Assembly: GCF_001273755.1 (NCBI RefSeq)
Contig: NZ_LGYA01000001.1
Coordinates: 3,013,448 to 3,077,447 of the forward strand
Source: Peribacillus butanolivorans
Lineage (GTDB): Bacteria > Bacillota > Bacilli > Bacillales > DSM-1321
Length of the DNA: 64,000 bases
Reading direction: 5' to 3'
This document shows positions 18,075 through 26,782 of the stretch, in pieces (positions within the stretch are counted from its first letter, which is position 1; every line of letters begins with the position of its first letter). A program made the translations under genes and the position numbers. Under the pieces are notes generated by a model. That model was given only the letters and a program-made list of their open reading frames with translations, ran no database searches and was not told the DNA's origin.

Positions 18075-19478
18075 CTATTCCTCCCCCTTTGGAGTGCTCT
18101 TTTTTTGCTGTGCCTGGAATTTCTTTTCTTTTAACTGATCTCGCTTTTCACGTTGATTTTTTAATGAAGCATGCTCTGGGTTGGTAACGTAATTTTCACG
18201 GCGATTCATTCGTTTCAGCCCTTCAGGTACTAAATTAAATTGCTGGTCATTCATCAAACCAGCTATTCCTATATCTGACCGTTTTTCTTCCATATCAGGA
18301 TATATCCCTTTGAAATAATCATCTGCAAGTCCTGGTGTGTAATGCTCAGGTTCGGGATATGTGGTAATTACTCCTTCAAAATTACGAAGCACTGTTTTTG
18401 TCGGTGATTGTGAAAGGATATAGTTCGGTTGTAATGTAATTTTCCCTCCACCCCCTGGTGCATCTACAACGAAAGTCGGGACAGCATACCCAGACGTATG
18501 ACCGCGTAAGCCTTCAATAATTTCAATCCCCTTAGATATCGGGGCTCGGAAATGACCGATTCCTTCGGATAGGTCGCACTGATAAATGTAGTAAGGACGG
18601 ACACGAATCTTAACGAGGTCATGCATCAGCTTTTTCATGATCGCCACACTATCATTTATACCGGCTAGAATAACAGCCTGGTTGCCTACCGGTACACCTG
18701 CATCTGCTAGCATCTCACACGCTTTCTTTGATTCTTCGGTAATTTCTATAGATGTATTGAAGTGCGTATTTAACCAAATTGGATGATACTTTTTTAATAT
18801 TGCACACAAATTTTCTGTGATTCGTTGAGGGAATACAACTGGAGCTCTCGTACCTATCCTGATTATTTCAACGTGGGGGATTTCCCTTAAGTTTTTTAAA
18901 ATATATTCCAGGATGGTGTCATTAATCAATAATCCGTCACCGCCGGAGATAAGAACATCTCGGACTGCTGGTGTATCACGAATATAGCCGATTGCAGCGT
19001 CTAATTGTTTTTTTGGTACTCCCATACCTATTTGTCCTGAAAAGCGTCTTCTTGTACAATAGCGGCAGTACATGGAGCACTGATTCGTGACCAAAAAAAG
19101 GACGCGATCAGGATATCTGTGAGTCAATCCCGGTACTGGTGAATCTTCATCTTCATGAAGCGGGTCCTCCATGTCATATTTGGTTTTATGCATTTCTTCT
19201 GAGATTGGGACAGATTGCATTCTGATTGGACACCTTGGGTCATCCTTATTCATCAACGAAGCATAATAGGGGGTAATATTTAATGGGATGGTTTTCGTAG
19301 AGATCCTGACACCTTCCTCTTCATCAGGAGTCAAGTCTATAACTTTTTTCAAATCCTCCACAGTTCGGATAGTATTCGTAAGCTGCCACAGCCAGTTGTT
19401 CCATTGTTCATCGGTTACATCTTTCCATAGCTCTATATCTTTCCAATTACGCTCGGGCTTATATAAGTCAAATAACAT
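18075..19478 (-). CDS. kamA: L-lysine 2,3-aminomutase
   Basis: Radical-SAM and PLP enzyme converting L-lysine to L-beta-lysine. The 467-residue product has the iron-sulfur motif CSMYCRYC at residues 134-141 following FLVTNQ, then RRRFSG, DVLISGGDGLL, RIGTRAPVVFPQRI, RPYYIYQCDLSEGIGHFR and VDAPGGGGKITL around the PLP lysine. A charged C-terminal tail (REKRDQLKEKKFQAQQKK) follows. The ATG at 19478 follows AGGAGG, and a sigma-54 promoter lies just upstream. yokU follows one base after its stop. In the yod/kam locus it starts a lysine catabolic or acetyl-beta-lysine route. Confidence 0.97.
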   Translation of the reverse strand: MLFDLYKPERNWKDIELWKDVTDEQWNNWLWQLTNTIRTVEDLKKVIDLTPDEEEGVRISTKTIPLNITPYYASLMNKDDPRCPIRMQSVPISEEMHKTKYDMEDPLHEDEDSPVPGLTHRYPDRVLFLVTNQCSMYCRYCTRRRFSGQIGMGVPKKQLDAAIGYIRDTPAVRDVLISGGDGLLINDTILEYILKNLREIPHVEIIRIGTRAPVVFPQRITENLCAILKKYHPIWLNTHFNTSIEITEESKKACEMLADAGVPVGNQAVILAGINDSVAIMKKLMHDLVKIRVRPYYIYQCDLSEGIGHFRAPISKGIEIIEGLRGHTSGYAVPTFVVDAPGGGGKITLQPNYILSQSPTKTVLRNFEGVITTYPEPEHYTPGLADDYFKGIYPDMEEKRSDIGIAGLMNDQQFNLVPEGLKRMNRRENYVTNPEHASLKNQREKRDQLKEKKFQAQQKKSTPKGEE

Positions 19479-19513
19479 GGTAATACCTCCTGAGTCTTGA
19501 TAGTAGTATTTAA

Positions 19514-19531
19514 TGCAAGATGGATGCCAAA
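19514..19531 (-). promoter_or_regulatory. Sigma-54 (SigL) -24/-12 promoter of kamA-yokU
   Basis: The reverse strand reads TTGGCATCCATCTTGCA, with GG and GC separated by exactly 10 bases, fitting the sigma-54 consensus. It lies about 36 bases before the kamA start. The neighbouring gene at 19599 encodes a sigma-54-dependent activator. Confidence 0.9.
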
Positions 19532-19598
19532 ATTAACCAAAAACTACATATACCCATAAAAAAATCCGGATTACATGGTCCATCCGAATTTTAAACAT

Positions 19599-20981
19599 TC
19601 AAGTATGTTTTTTCATTTTATATTGCAGGGTTTGCCGTGGAATCTTCAATAGTTTCGAGGCCTGAAAGACATTGCCTCCTGTTTGAAGAAGAGCCTCGGT
19701 GATCAACTTCGTCTCCATTTCCATCATTGCCTGACGCAGTGGAAGTATTTTTTCTTTTGAAGTGGGACGTTTTTTTAAAAACTGCGGCAAATCTTCAAGT
19801 GTTAATATATCTTTTTCTGTATGATTCATCATGAATTCTATCGTATGCTTAAGCTCTCTAACATTCCCTGGCCAATGATAATTCTGTAAGAAAACCTTTG
19901 TATTCTCATCAATTCCCTCTATGGAAAGTCCTAATTTCTTGTTATAGAATAAAATAAAATGATTAGTAAGGAGTAATATATCTTCAGGGCGCTCTCTCAA
20001 CGGAGGCAGCTCATAGCTTAATACATGTAATCGGTAAAATAAATCTGCTCGTAACTTGTTTTCCGTAACGGCTTTTTTCGGATCTATATTCATCGCTGCC
20101 ATAATTCTTACATCCACCTGGACATTCTTTGCGGCACCTATCCTCCTAATAAACCCGTCTTCAAGCACCCGCAGCAACTTTGCCTGCAGGTCAATCGGCA
20201 TCGATTGTAATTCATCCAAAAACAAGGTGCCACCATTGGCCAATTCAAATAAACCCTGGCGATCCACTGCACCTGTATAACTGCCTTTAGCGGTACCGAA
20301 TAATAGAGATTCTAATAAATTTTCTGGTAAAGCCGCACAATTTTGTGCGATGAACGGTTCTTTTCGGCGGTTAGAATCCTTATGGATACTTTGAACAAAA
20401 AGTTCTTTTCCTACACCGCTTTCTCCATAAACTAATACAGAGGAAGAGGAACGGGCAGCCTTTTTCCCTAGTGAAATTATGTTTCTGAATTCAGTATCAC
20501 TGGTTAAAATATCGTTAAACGTATATAAATCACCATTCACTTCCGCTTTTTTTTCAGGACCTTTCATTGTCTTGAGCGAGCTTTCCAGGTCAGCTAACCG
20601 TTCAGATAACTGCTTCAAACTCGAATAATCCTTCGCTATTTCTATGGCACCAACTATAAACCCATCTACATAAATGGGGAGCGTTGTATTTAACGTTTCA
20701 ATGATCCTACCATGTGCATTTACATACGATTGACTGTAATTATAAATGGGCTTTTCAGACTTAATAACTCTCAGTAATGTAGAAGATTTGTGATTTAACG
20801 AAGGGAAGGCTTCAAGTAATGGTTTCCCGAGTACTTCCCCTACTTTCATTCCATCATGATTGGCTGCCACTCCATTATAAAAGATGGTTTGTCCCTTTGG
20901 ATCAATCACATGAATACCCTCATCAATGGTTTCCAGTATCGCTTCTAATACTTCACTTGTATTAAAAAATTCACTAGGCAA
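19599..20981 (-). CDS. kamR: Sigma-54-dependent activator of the kam locus (PAS-AAA-Fis)
   Basis: RocR/NtrC-type enhancer-binding protein of 460 residues without a receiver domain. It has an N-terminal PAS segment at about 10-115 (DEGIHVIDPKGQTIFYNG) for ligand sensing, Walker A GESGVGKE at 186-193, the sigma-54 contact loop as GSYTGA at 233-238 instead of GAFTGA, Walker B GTLFLDEL at 251-258 and a C-terminal Fis-type helix-turn-helix (GGNVFQASKLLKIPRQTLQ). The TTG start follows GAGGAGG. It lies between yodP and kamA, whose sigma-54 promoter is its likely target. In B. thuringiensis the regulator at this place is called KamR; the name here is by analogy. Confidence 0.88.
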   Translation of the reverse strand: MPSEFFNTSEVLEAILETIDEGIHVIDPKGQTIFYNGVAANHDGMKVGEVLGKPLLEAFPSLNHKSSTLLRVIKSEKPIYNYSQSYVNAHGRIIETLNTTLPIYVDGFIVGAIEIAKDYSSLKQLSERLADLESSLKTMKGPEKKAEVNGDLYTFNDILTSDTEFRNIISLGKKAARSSSSVLVYGESGVGKELFVQSIHKDSNRRKEPFIAQNCAALPENLLESLLFGTAKGSYTGAVDRQGLFELANGGTLFLDELQSMPIDLQAKLLRVLEDGFIRRIGAAKNVQVDVRIMAAMNIDPKKAVTENKLRADLFYRLHVLSYELPPLRERPEDILLLTNHFILFYNKKLGLSIEGIDENTKVFLQNYHWPGNVRELKHTIEFMMNHTEKDILTLEDLPQFLKKRPTSKEKILPLRQAMMEMETKLITEALLQTGGNVFQASKLLKIPRQTLQYKMKKHT

Positions 20982-21065
20982 GGTCCACCTCCTCTAATAC
21001 ATCCTTACTTAATATATATGAGGAAATGCCAAAAACTTGTCATAAACCTGCCTAAAAATGAGCAT

Positions 21066-21914
21066 TCATGTATAATTTTTCACCCACAGATTCATGTCCT
21101 CAAGTTTATCGAAGATGTAACAGTTATTGGCTAATCGCCCGCGGTATGAGTAATTATGTTGGTGCAGGGCCGCATTCATACCGAATGACAGTGATCGGGC
21201 AATGGAATAGATACAATAAATTTCATTTGAGACAAGGTGGTCTTCAAGTTTAGCAATCAAATGCTTCATTAAGCCGTACTGCCGGTGTTCGGGCAGTGTC
21301 GCACAATCAGTGATTTCAGCGTTATGGTAGAAGGAATCGATTTCTGCTGAGGCAGCACTAACGATTTTATCATCATGGGCGTAAATATAAAAAACTGTTC
21401 CGCTTTTCATGCACTTTTTCACATATTCCGGATCATTCATCGGAGTGGGGTATATTTCAAACACCTTGCCATACAATTGTGCCAGCTGAATAGCATCGGA
21501 TTCATCTGCTTTACGACATTGGTAGGCTGCAGGCGGAGCATCTAAAGCGGCTTTTAACGGGAGAGTCTGTACACCGGCAAGGATTTGATCCTCCTTTTCC
21601 CAGTTTTCACTGTTTCTACGTTCATTCTTGTTATATTTAACAAGGAAGAAGCAATCGCTTCCTAAAAAGTACTTATCTATACTTCCTTCATATAAAAAGC
21701 CTTGAACTAGTAATTCTTGAACGTTCTCCTTTCGTGTCTTAAAAATGATTTTCTCTGCTGATATGTTCTCAGCCACCTTCAAAGATTCTTCTACGCAATC
21801 TTGAAAGTGACCGAGATAATCGTCCACCCGGACCCGCTTATTAAACCGGTCGATTGTAATATGTAATGTGCAACGCGGTTTTTGAATTCTTTTTTCAATA
21901 ATTCCTGTCTCCAT
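21066..21914 (-). CDS. yodP: Putative beta-lysine N-acetyltransferase
   Basis: GNAT acetyltransferase of 282 residues, the AblB type that acetylates beta-lysine made by KamA. The N-terminal part (FNKRVRVDDYLG, FLYEGSIDKYFLGSDCFFLVKY) is family specific; the GNAT fold follows at about 130-270 with FYIYAHDDKIVSAASAEID, DCATLPEHRQYGLMKHLI as the acetyl-CoA loop and YSIARSLSFGMNAALHQHNY. The start follows AAAGGAG. It is separated from yodQ by a terminator-like hairpin and precedes kamR. Same locus and order as B. subtilis kamA-yodP. Confidence 0.9.
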   Translation of the reverse strand: METGIIEKRIQKPRCTLHITIDRFNKRVRVDDYLGHFQDCVEESLKVAENISAEKIIFKTRKENVQELLVQGFLYEGSIDKYFLGSDCFFLVKYNKNERRNSENWEKEDQILAGVQTLPLKAALDAPPAAYQCRKADESDAIQLAQLYGKVFEIYPTPMNDPEYVKKCMKSGTVFYIYAHDDKIVSAASAEIDSFYHNAEITDCATLPEHRQYGLMKHLIAKLEDHLVSNEIYCIYSIARSLSFGMNAALHQHNYSYRGRLANNCYIFDKLEDMNLWVKNYT

Positions 21915-21950
21915 CTAACTTGCTCCTTTCCTATCAATCTAATTATTGTA

Positions 21951-21983
21951 ACAAAAGGCCTGACCCTATGAGAATCAGACCCG
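21951..21983 (-). terminator. Weak terminator after yodQ
   Basis: On the reverse strand GGTCTGA pairs with TCAGGCC, with one G-T pair, and TTTTGTT follows. It may reduce read-through from yodTSRQ into yodP. Confidence 0.6.
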
Positions 21984-21994
21984 AGAGAAACTTA

Positions 21995-23260
21995 TTATTG
22001 CTCTTCCACTCCACACCATTCGATTATAGTTAAAGCGATGATTTTTGCAACGTCCATCATTTTATCCACTTCTATATATTCATTAGAATCATGAGCCAAC
22101 TTCGTTTCCCCCGGTCCGAAGACAACTACAGGAGTCGATCCCACTGATGAAAGATACCCTCCATCCGTCGCCCAGGGGGAGGCTTCAACAAGCGGCTGTT
22201 CACCCATCACTTTTTCATAGTATGCACCTAGTGTTTTCATCAATGGATGCTCAAGTTCGAGACTGCCAGGCAACCATCTAGCCCCAAACCATTCTAATTC
22301 AATGGGCTTCTCTTTGAACCATGCATCAGTCTCGTTTAAAGCCTCAATACACTGCATCAGCGAGCGTTGTGCCGCTTCCATTGTTTCCGTGGGGGCAATC
22401 CCAAACCGGCCTTCTAGTACGGCTGTATCCGGCACAGAAGAAGGCCAATTCCCACTTTGAATACTCCCAATATTAATCGGAATTGGAATTTTTACATTTT
22501 TATAGAGAGAATGACGAAGTGACTCGTTTCGTTCTTGTTCAAGCTTCTTAATTTCTAGCATTATACTAATTGCTTTATCTATTGCACTTACCCCTTCATA
22601 TCTTGTACCTCCATGTGCCGACTTACCTTTGACTATAAGCCGAAACCACATCGATCCTTGTTGAAGTGGAAATAGTTTCATATTAGTTGGCTCAGGAATG
22701 ATTGCCCCATCAGCCCGGTATCCTCGCAAGACTGCCGCAAGTGTACCTGCACCTCCGCTTTCTTCTTCAATCACACTTTGGAAAATAACATCCCCTTTCA
22801 ATTGTATACCAGATTCAATAATTGCCTCGAGTGCTAATAATAAAGAAACATTGCCACCTTTCATATCGGTCGTTCCACGCCCAAACACTTTTCCGTCTTT
22901 TGCCATGCCGCTATATGGGTCATCGTGCCATGCAGCATGATCTCCCTCAGGAACCACATCAATATGACCATTTAAAATGAGAGATTTGCCGTTGCCGATT
23001 CCTCTTTTAATCGCAACAAGGTTGGGGTTTCCTTTAAAATCTTTACGATCACAATAAAAATGGGGATGATTTCTTAATTTTTCATCCCCAATCTCCCATA
23101 AATCTATTTCGAGACCAAGCTGTCTGCACTTTTCAACTACAATAGCTTGCGCACTCCCCTCTTGGCCTCGCTTGCTCGGTTCCTGTACCAGTTTTTGTAA
23201 CAGCCTAATTCCATTCGTTCGATTTTCATTCAACCAAGTGCTGATTTTCGCTTCATACAT
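21995..23260 (-). CDS. yodQ: M20-family deacylase/peptidase (ArgE/DapE type)
   Basis: Zinc amidohydrolase of the M20 family, about 421 residues. Metal ligands are visible in ILNGHIDVVPEGD, GRGTTDMKGGN, IEEESGGAGT and, near the C-terminus, PGETKLAHDSNEY; the dimerisation domain lies between. In the yod cluster it is expected to remove the acetyl group put on by YodP, but the substrate is not provable from sequence. An upstream ATG at 23281 overlaps the yodR stop (ATGA); the ATG at 23260 has the better ribosome site, GAGGAG, nine bases upstream, and is used here. Confidence 0.88.
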   Translation of the reverse strand: MYEAKISTWLNENRTNGIRLLQKLVQEPSKRGQEGSAQAIVVEKCRQLGLEIDLWEIGDEKLRNHPHFYCDRKDFKGNPNLVAIKRGIGNGKSLILNGHIDVVPEGDHAAWHDDPYSGMAKDGKVFGRGTTDMKGGNVSLLLALEAIIESGIQLKGDVIFQSVIEEESGGAGTLAAVLRGYRADGAIIPEPTNMKLFPLQQGSMWFRLIVKGKSAHGGTRYEGVSAIDKAISIMLEIKKLEQERNESLRHSLYKNVKIPIPINIGSIQSGNWPSSVPDTAVLEGRFGIAPTETMEAAQRSLMQCIEALNETDAWFKEKPIELEWFGARWLPGSLELEHPLMKTLGAYYEKVMGEQPLVEASPWATDGGYLSSVGSTPVVVFGPGETKLAHDSNEYIEVDKMMDVAKIIALTIIEWCGVEEQ

Positions 23261-23277
23261 ATCACTGTTCTCCTCTC

Positions 23278-23949
23278 TCATTCTTTTAAAATATGGATAT
23301 TTTTAGAGACTGTAAACGAGGCTTCGGTTTGATTCCTGATTTCCTCGATACTAGAATTTTCAAATAAATCAGTTAATAAGAGACCTTCGGGTTTCACAGA
23401 AAATACGCCAAGTTCCGTGATAATCATATGTACGCATTCTTTAGCCGTTAATGGTAACGTACATTCTTTTACTAATTTAGACATGCCTATTTTATCAGTA
23501 TGCTCCATTAATACGATGACCTTTTTGGCCTTTGCCGCAAGTTCCATCGCCCCACCCATCCCTGGTACTCTCTTTCCTGGCACATTCCAATTAGCCAAGT
23601 CGCCTAATTCGCTTACTTGTAGTGCTCCAAGAATCGTGATATCCACCCTGCCCCGGCGAATCATTCCAAATGCCATCGTACTGTCGCAGTATGATGCTCC
23701 TTCTCTAATGGTAATGGGAAGACCTCCAGCATTACAGAGATGCGGATCTTCCTTCCCCTTTTTTGGGGAACTCCCGATTCCAACAAGCCCATTTTCAGCA
23801 TGAAACATAACTCGATGATCATTCAAAAGATGATTCGGCACAAGGGATGGTATGCCAATTCCCAAATTGACCAGCATGCCATTGCTTATTTCTGCTGCGG
23901 CTCGTTTCGCTAATCGATTTCTGACTTTGGTTCCCAAACCCATTTCCAA
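23278..23949 (-). CDS. yodR: 3-oxoacid CoA-transferase subunit B-like
   Basis: Beta subunit of a class I CoA-transferase, 223 residues. NLGIGIPSLVPNHL, FHAENGLVGIGSSP with the catalytic Glu (E-N-G) and GGAMELAAKAKKVIVLMEH are the family motifs. It overlaps yodS by about 40 bases and yodQ by a few, so the set is translationally coupled. TTG at 23949 follows AAGGAG; an ATG two codons later is possible. The acyl acceptor is probably the keto acid formed by YodT. Confidence 0.93.
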   Translation of the reverse strand: MEMGLGTKVRNRLAKRAAAEISNGMLVNLGIGIPSLVPNHLLNDHRVMFHAENGLVGIGSSPKKGKEDPHLCNAGGLPITIREGASYCDSTMAFGMIRRGRVDITILGALQVSELGDLANWNVPGKRVPGMGGAMELAAKAKKVIVLMEHTDKIGMSKLVKECTLPLTAKECVHMIITELGVFSVKPEGLLLTDLFENSSIEEIRNQTEASFTVSKNIHILKE

Positions 23950-24623
23950 TCGACTCCTTTTGATGGAATGATATAATCCACAAATGCACCCGGTACAATA
24001 ATGTCTTCCGGATTCAAAGCGCCAAGTGGGACGATTTGCATTGCTTCGACTATGGTGATTTGTCCGGCAGTCGCTACGAGCGGATTCGTATTCCGAGCAC
24101 TTTTATCAAATATTAGATTTCCATAAGGATCTGCCTTTTCTGCATAAACAATTGCGATATCTGCAGTCAACGCAGGTTCAACTAGATAATTTTTCTCACC
24201 CAGCCTTATGGTTTGTTTTCCTTCACGGACTATATCGGCGTCCAGGCCAATATCGGTCAATATCCCACCAAGACCCATCCCACCTGCCCGGATACGTTCG
24301 ACAAGCGTCCCTTGCGGTGAGAACTCTACTTCCAGCTCTCCATTGTTCATAAATTGGCCCGCATTTGGGTTAGAACCAATATGAGAAACGATGATTTTTT
24401 TCGCACGCCGCTGTGTGACCAGTTTCCCTACCCCTATATCTGGAAAACCAGTATCATTTCCGATTAAGGTTAAATTTTTAATACCTGACTCCAAAATTAA
24501 ATTGATCAATCCCGGCGGGGTACCGATGCCACCGAACCCTCCGAAAAGAATAGACTGATTATCTTTAAAGAGATGTAGAACATCCTCAAAACGGCAAATT
24601 TTCTGGAATGAATTTTCTAACAT
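23910..24623 (-). CDS. yodS: 3-oxoacid CoA-transferase subunit A-like
   Basis: Alpha subunit of the CoA-transferase, 237 residues. It shows SILFGGFGGIGTPPGLI (glycine-rich CoA-binding segment), NLTLIGNDTGFPDIGVGKLV, SHIGSNPNAGQFMNNG and DPYGNLIFDKSARNTNPLVA. With YodR it forms the heteromeric enzyme that transfers CoA to the product of the yod aminotransferase. The start follows AGGAAGTG. The gene lies 17 bases after yodT. Confidence 0.93.
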   Translation of the reverse strand: MLENSFQKICRFEDVLHLFKDNQSILFGGFGGIGTPPGLINLILESGIKNLTLIGNDTGFPDIGVGKLVTQRRAKKIIVSHIGSNPNAGQFMNNGELEVEFSPQGTLVERIRAGGMGLGGILTDIGLDADIVREGKQTIRLGEKNYLVEPALTADIAIVYAEKADPYGNLIFDKSARNTNPLVATAGQITIVEAMQIVPLGALNPEDIIVPGAFVDYIIPSKGVDWKWVWEPKSEID

Positions 24624-24640
24624 ACTAACTCACTTCCTTG

Positions 24641-25993
24641 TTAGGATGACAGATGACCCGGTAGGATCTGCTCATTAAATTGTCGAAGTGTTATATCGAG
24701 CCTCATTAACAATTCTGCACACTCGTCCTCCGAAATCGTTAAAGGAGGAGATATGATAATTGCAGCCCCGGTTACACCATCTAGACCCGCTGCTGCAGGG
24801 TACAATAGGATTCCATTTTTCATTCCCAATTTAATGATTTCATTAGTCACGTCGACACCCTTTGGAAGCGGAGACTTTGTCGATTTATCCTGGACAAATT
24901 CCATACCAATCAATAAACCCCTTCCACGGATGTCTCCGATAAAGGAATACTTCTCTCCTAACTTCTTCAGTCCTCTAATTAAGTTTTTCCCTCTGTCGGC
25001 TGATTTTTCAACGAGATTGTTTTTTTCTACATATTCTAACACCGCTAACGATACCGCACATGATAATGGATTGGCGCTAAGTGTATGCCCTCCGATAATC
25101 GACTGAGAGCCACTTATAATTGGCTCCATCACTTTTCTCGTCATTACAGCGGCAGCTATAGGAGTATACCCCCCACTCATTCCCTTTCCGAATGTTACGA
25201 TATCAGGTTCTACATCCCAATATTCGGAAGCAAGCATCTTACCGGTCCGACCGAATCCAGTCATAACTTCATCGGCAATGAATAAAATGTCATGTTCTTC
25301 ACAAATTTTCTTGAGTTTTTGAAAATAACCATCCGGTGGAACAATAGCTCCCCCGGCTGCGCCAATGACAGGCTCAGCAATAAAAGCGGCAATATTATCA
25401 CCACCAATGCGTCTAATTGTTGCTTCCAATTCCTTAGCACAGGCCATTCCGCACGTATGGGGATCAAGTTGAAGTGGGCAGCGGTAGCAATATGAAGGAG
25501 AAACGGAAGGATATGATTCAAGCATAGCAGTAAACCTTTCACGGCGAATCGGATGGCCCGACATCGAAAGAGCCCCCATCGTGATGCCGTGGTAGCTCAT
25601 CCATCTGGATATAATTTTATGTTTCTTAGGTTTCCCTTTTTCCTGCCAATGCTGAATGGCAATTTTCAAGGCAGTTTCGGTCGCTTCGGATCCGCTATTT
25701 ACAAAAAAGCTATAATTCAGTTCCCCTTTTGTTAGTTCAGCAATTTTTTTAGCGAGTTTCTCCGCTGGTTCACTCGTAAACTGTGAACGATACACAAATG
25801 AAACCTGATTAGCCTGTTTTTTCATCGCATCAATAATTTCCTGAACACCATGACCGATGTTAGCAGTAACAGCACCGGATGAAGCATCCAGGTAGTTCTT
25901 TCCTTCTTTATCGTATAAAAATACTCCCTCACCATGACTAATAGTCGGGTAGGCTCCTCCTAGGACCGGCTTGATCAATGAAGACTGCTCCAT
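24641..25993 (-). CDS. yodT: Class III (omega) aminotransferase
   Basis: PLP-dependent class III aminotransferase of 450 residues. Motifs: FVNSGSEATETALKIA, SRWMSYHGITMGALS, FIADEVMTGFGRTGK with the PLP Asp, and ITFGKGMSGGYTPIAAAVM with the Schiff-base lysine, plus a cysteine cluster CYRCPLQLDPHTCGMAC, common in this subfamily. The proposed substrate is N6-acetyl-beta-lysine, giving a 3-keto acid for YodRS. It is the first gene of yodT-S-R-Q; the ATG follows AAGGAGAG. Confidence 0.92.
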   Translation of the reverse strand: MEQSSLIKPVLGGAYPTISHGEGVFLYDKEGKNYLDASSGAVTANIGHGVQEIIDAMKKQANQVSFVYRSQFTSEPAEKLAKKIAELTKGELNYSFFVNSGSEATETALKIAIQHWQEKGKPKKHKIISRWMSYHGITMGALSMSGHPIRRERFTAMLESYPSVSPSYCYRCPLQLDPHTCGMACAKELEATIRRIGGDNIAAFIAEPVIGAAGGAIVPPDGYFQKLKKICEEHDILFIADEVMTGFGRTGKMLASEYWDVEPDIVTFGKGMSGGYTPIAAAVMTRKVMEPIISGSQSIIGGHTLSANPLSCAVSLAVLEYVEKNNLVEKSADRGKNLIRGLKKLGEKYSFIGDIRGRGLLIGMEFVQDKSTKSPLPKGVDVTNEIIKLGMKNGILLYPAAAGLDGVTGAAIIISPPLTISEDECAELLMRLDITLRQFNEQILPGHLSS

Positions 25994-26025
25994 ATGCCCA
26001 CACTCTCCTTCTCTGGAAACAAACT

Positions 26026-26075
26026 AGCATTATAGTAAAGTGTATGTCCTGATTCAGGGAATCTTGCTAAGGAAA
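26026..26075 (-). promoter_or_regulatory. Candidate promoter/operator of the yodTSRQ operon
   Basis: On the reverse strand CATACACT fits the sigma-E -10 consensus, with GCAAGAT 14 bases upstream as a weak -35. TATAAT follows a few bases later. The perfect palindrome CCTGA-A-TCAGG (26048-26058) lies between the -35 and -10 elements and could be a regulator site. No sigma-54 motif is present here. Confidence 0.35.
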
Positions 26076-26157
26076 TTGACCTAAGCTTGTAAACATCAAA
26101 AATTTCTTTTAGATTTTTGGGATGGGTCATTATAAGGAGTGACTTAAAAGGGTACAA

Positions 26158-26190
26158 AAAAAAGTGTATCCACAAGAGATACACTTTTTT
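26158..26190 (-). terminator. Bidirectional-looking terminator after the CxxC protein gene
   Basis: AAAAAAGTGTATC and GATACACTTTTTT pair around CACAAGA. On the reverse strand it directly follows the stop at 26192. Confidence 0.88.
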
Positions 26191-26191
26191 C

Positions 26192-26521
26192 TTACAATGC
26201 GCTATTTAGCTTTTCTTGACGAATTGACTCTAAAAAATTTTCATCCTTTAAAACAGCCAGCACATTTTTATAAAAAGCAGTTTTATCAATAACTGAGGTA
26301 TGTACATATTCATACTCTTTTAAAGATGGATGACGTAAAACTTGTTTCATGCATGAATGACAAACTTTTTTAGTACCTAACTTATAGTAGTTCAAGTTAC
26401 TTGCATCCCCATTTGAAGTGTCTTCGTTACAAACGAAACAAGTATGGCTTACACGGCCTTTTTTATTATATTCGGCCAAAGCCCCTTCTAAACGAATGGA
26501 TGCGGGAATTGTTAATAACAC
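26192..26521 (-). CDS. Hypothetical protein with two CxxC motifs
   Basis: A 109-residue protein I do not recognise. CFVC at about 28-31 and CHSC at about 54-57, separated by 22 residues, should form a zinc site; the C-terminal half is helical (FYKNVLAVLKDENFLESIRQEK). No signal or membrane segment. The GTG start at 26521 follows AAGGTGATTAT; an ATG two bases upstream is in a frame that stops after two codons. It is monocistronic with its own terminator. It could be a small nucleic-acid-binding or redox protein, but nothing fixes the role. Confidence 0.75.
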   Translation of the reverse strand: MLLTIPASIRLEGALAEYNKKGRVSHTCFVCNEDTSNGDASNLNYYKLGTKKVCHSCMKQVLRHPSLKEYEYVHTSVIDKTAFYKNVLAVLKDENFLESIRQEKLNSAL

Positions 26522-26739
26522 ATAATCACCTTTTCTATTTTAAATCTCTTAGTATTATATCAGAAAAACATAGAATTTGAACAATTAGCCTCATATTCCC
26601 TAATAATGCTTGTAAAATAATAAAATATTCAGCGCTGACAAGAGGTATTACTCCTAAAATCAACCAGAAAACATAGCTTCAGGCAAGTAGAAATAAATTC
26701 ATATTATAGGGAATTACCAGACCAAACCCAAAATAACTT

Positions 26740-26768
26740 AAAACACCGTCCACTTTTGAACGGCGTCT
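26740..26768 (-). terminator. Terminator after the S66 carboxypeptidase gene
   Basis: On the reverse strand ACGCCGT pairs with ACGGTGT (one G-T pair) and is followed by TTTTAAGTTATTTT. Confidence 0.7.
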
Positions 26769-26782
26769 TATCTATAGTTTTT

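Noticed and set aside
25975..26184. A 69-residue frame upstream of yodT
   Set aside because: It overlaps the yodT start and promoter region, lacks a ribosome site and has no recognisable features.
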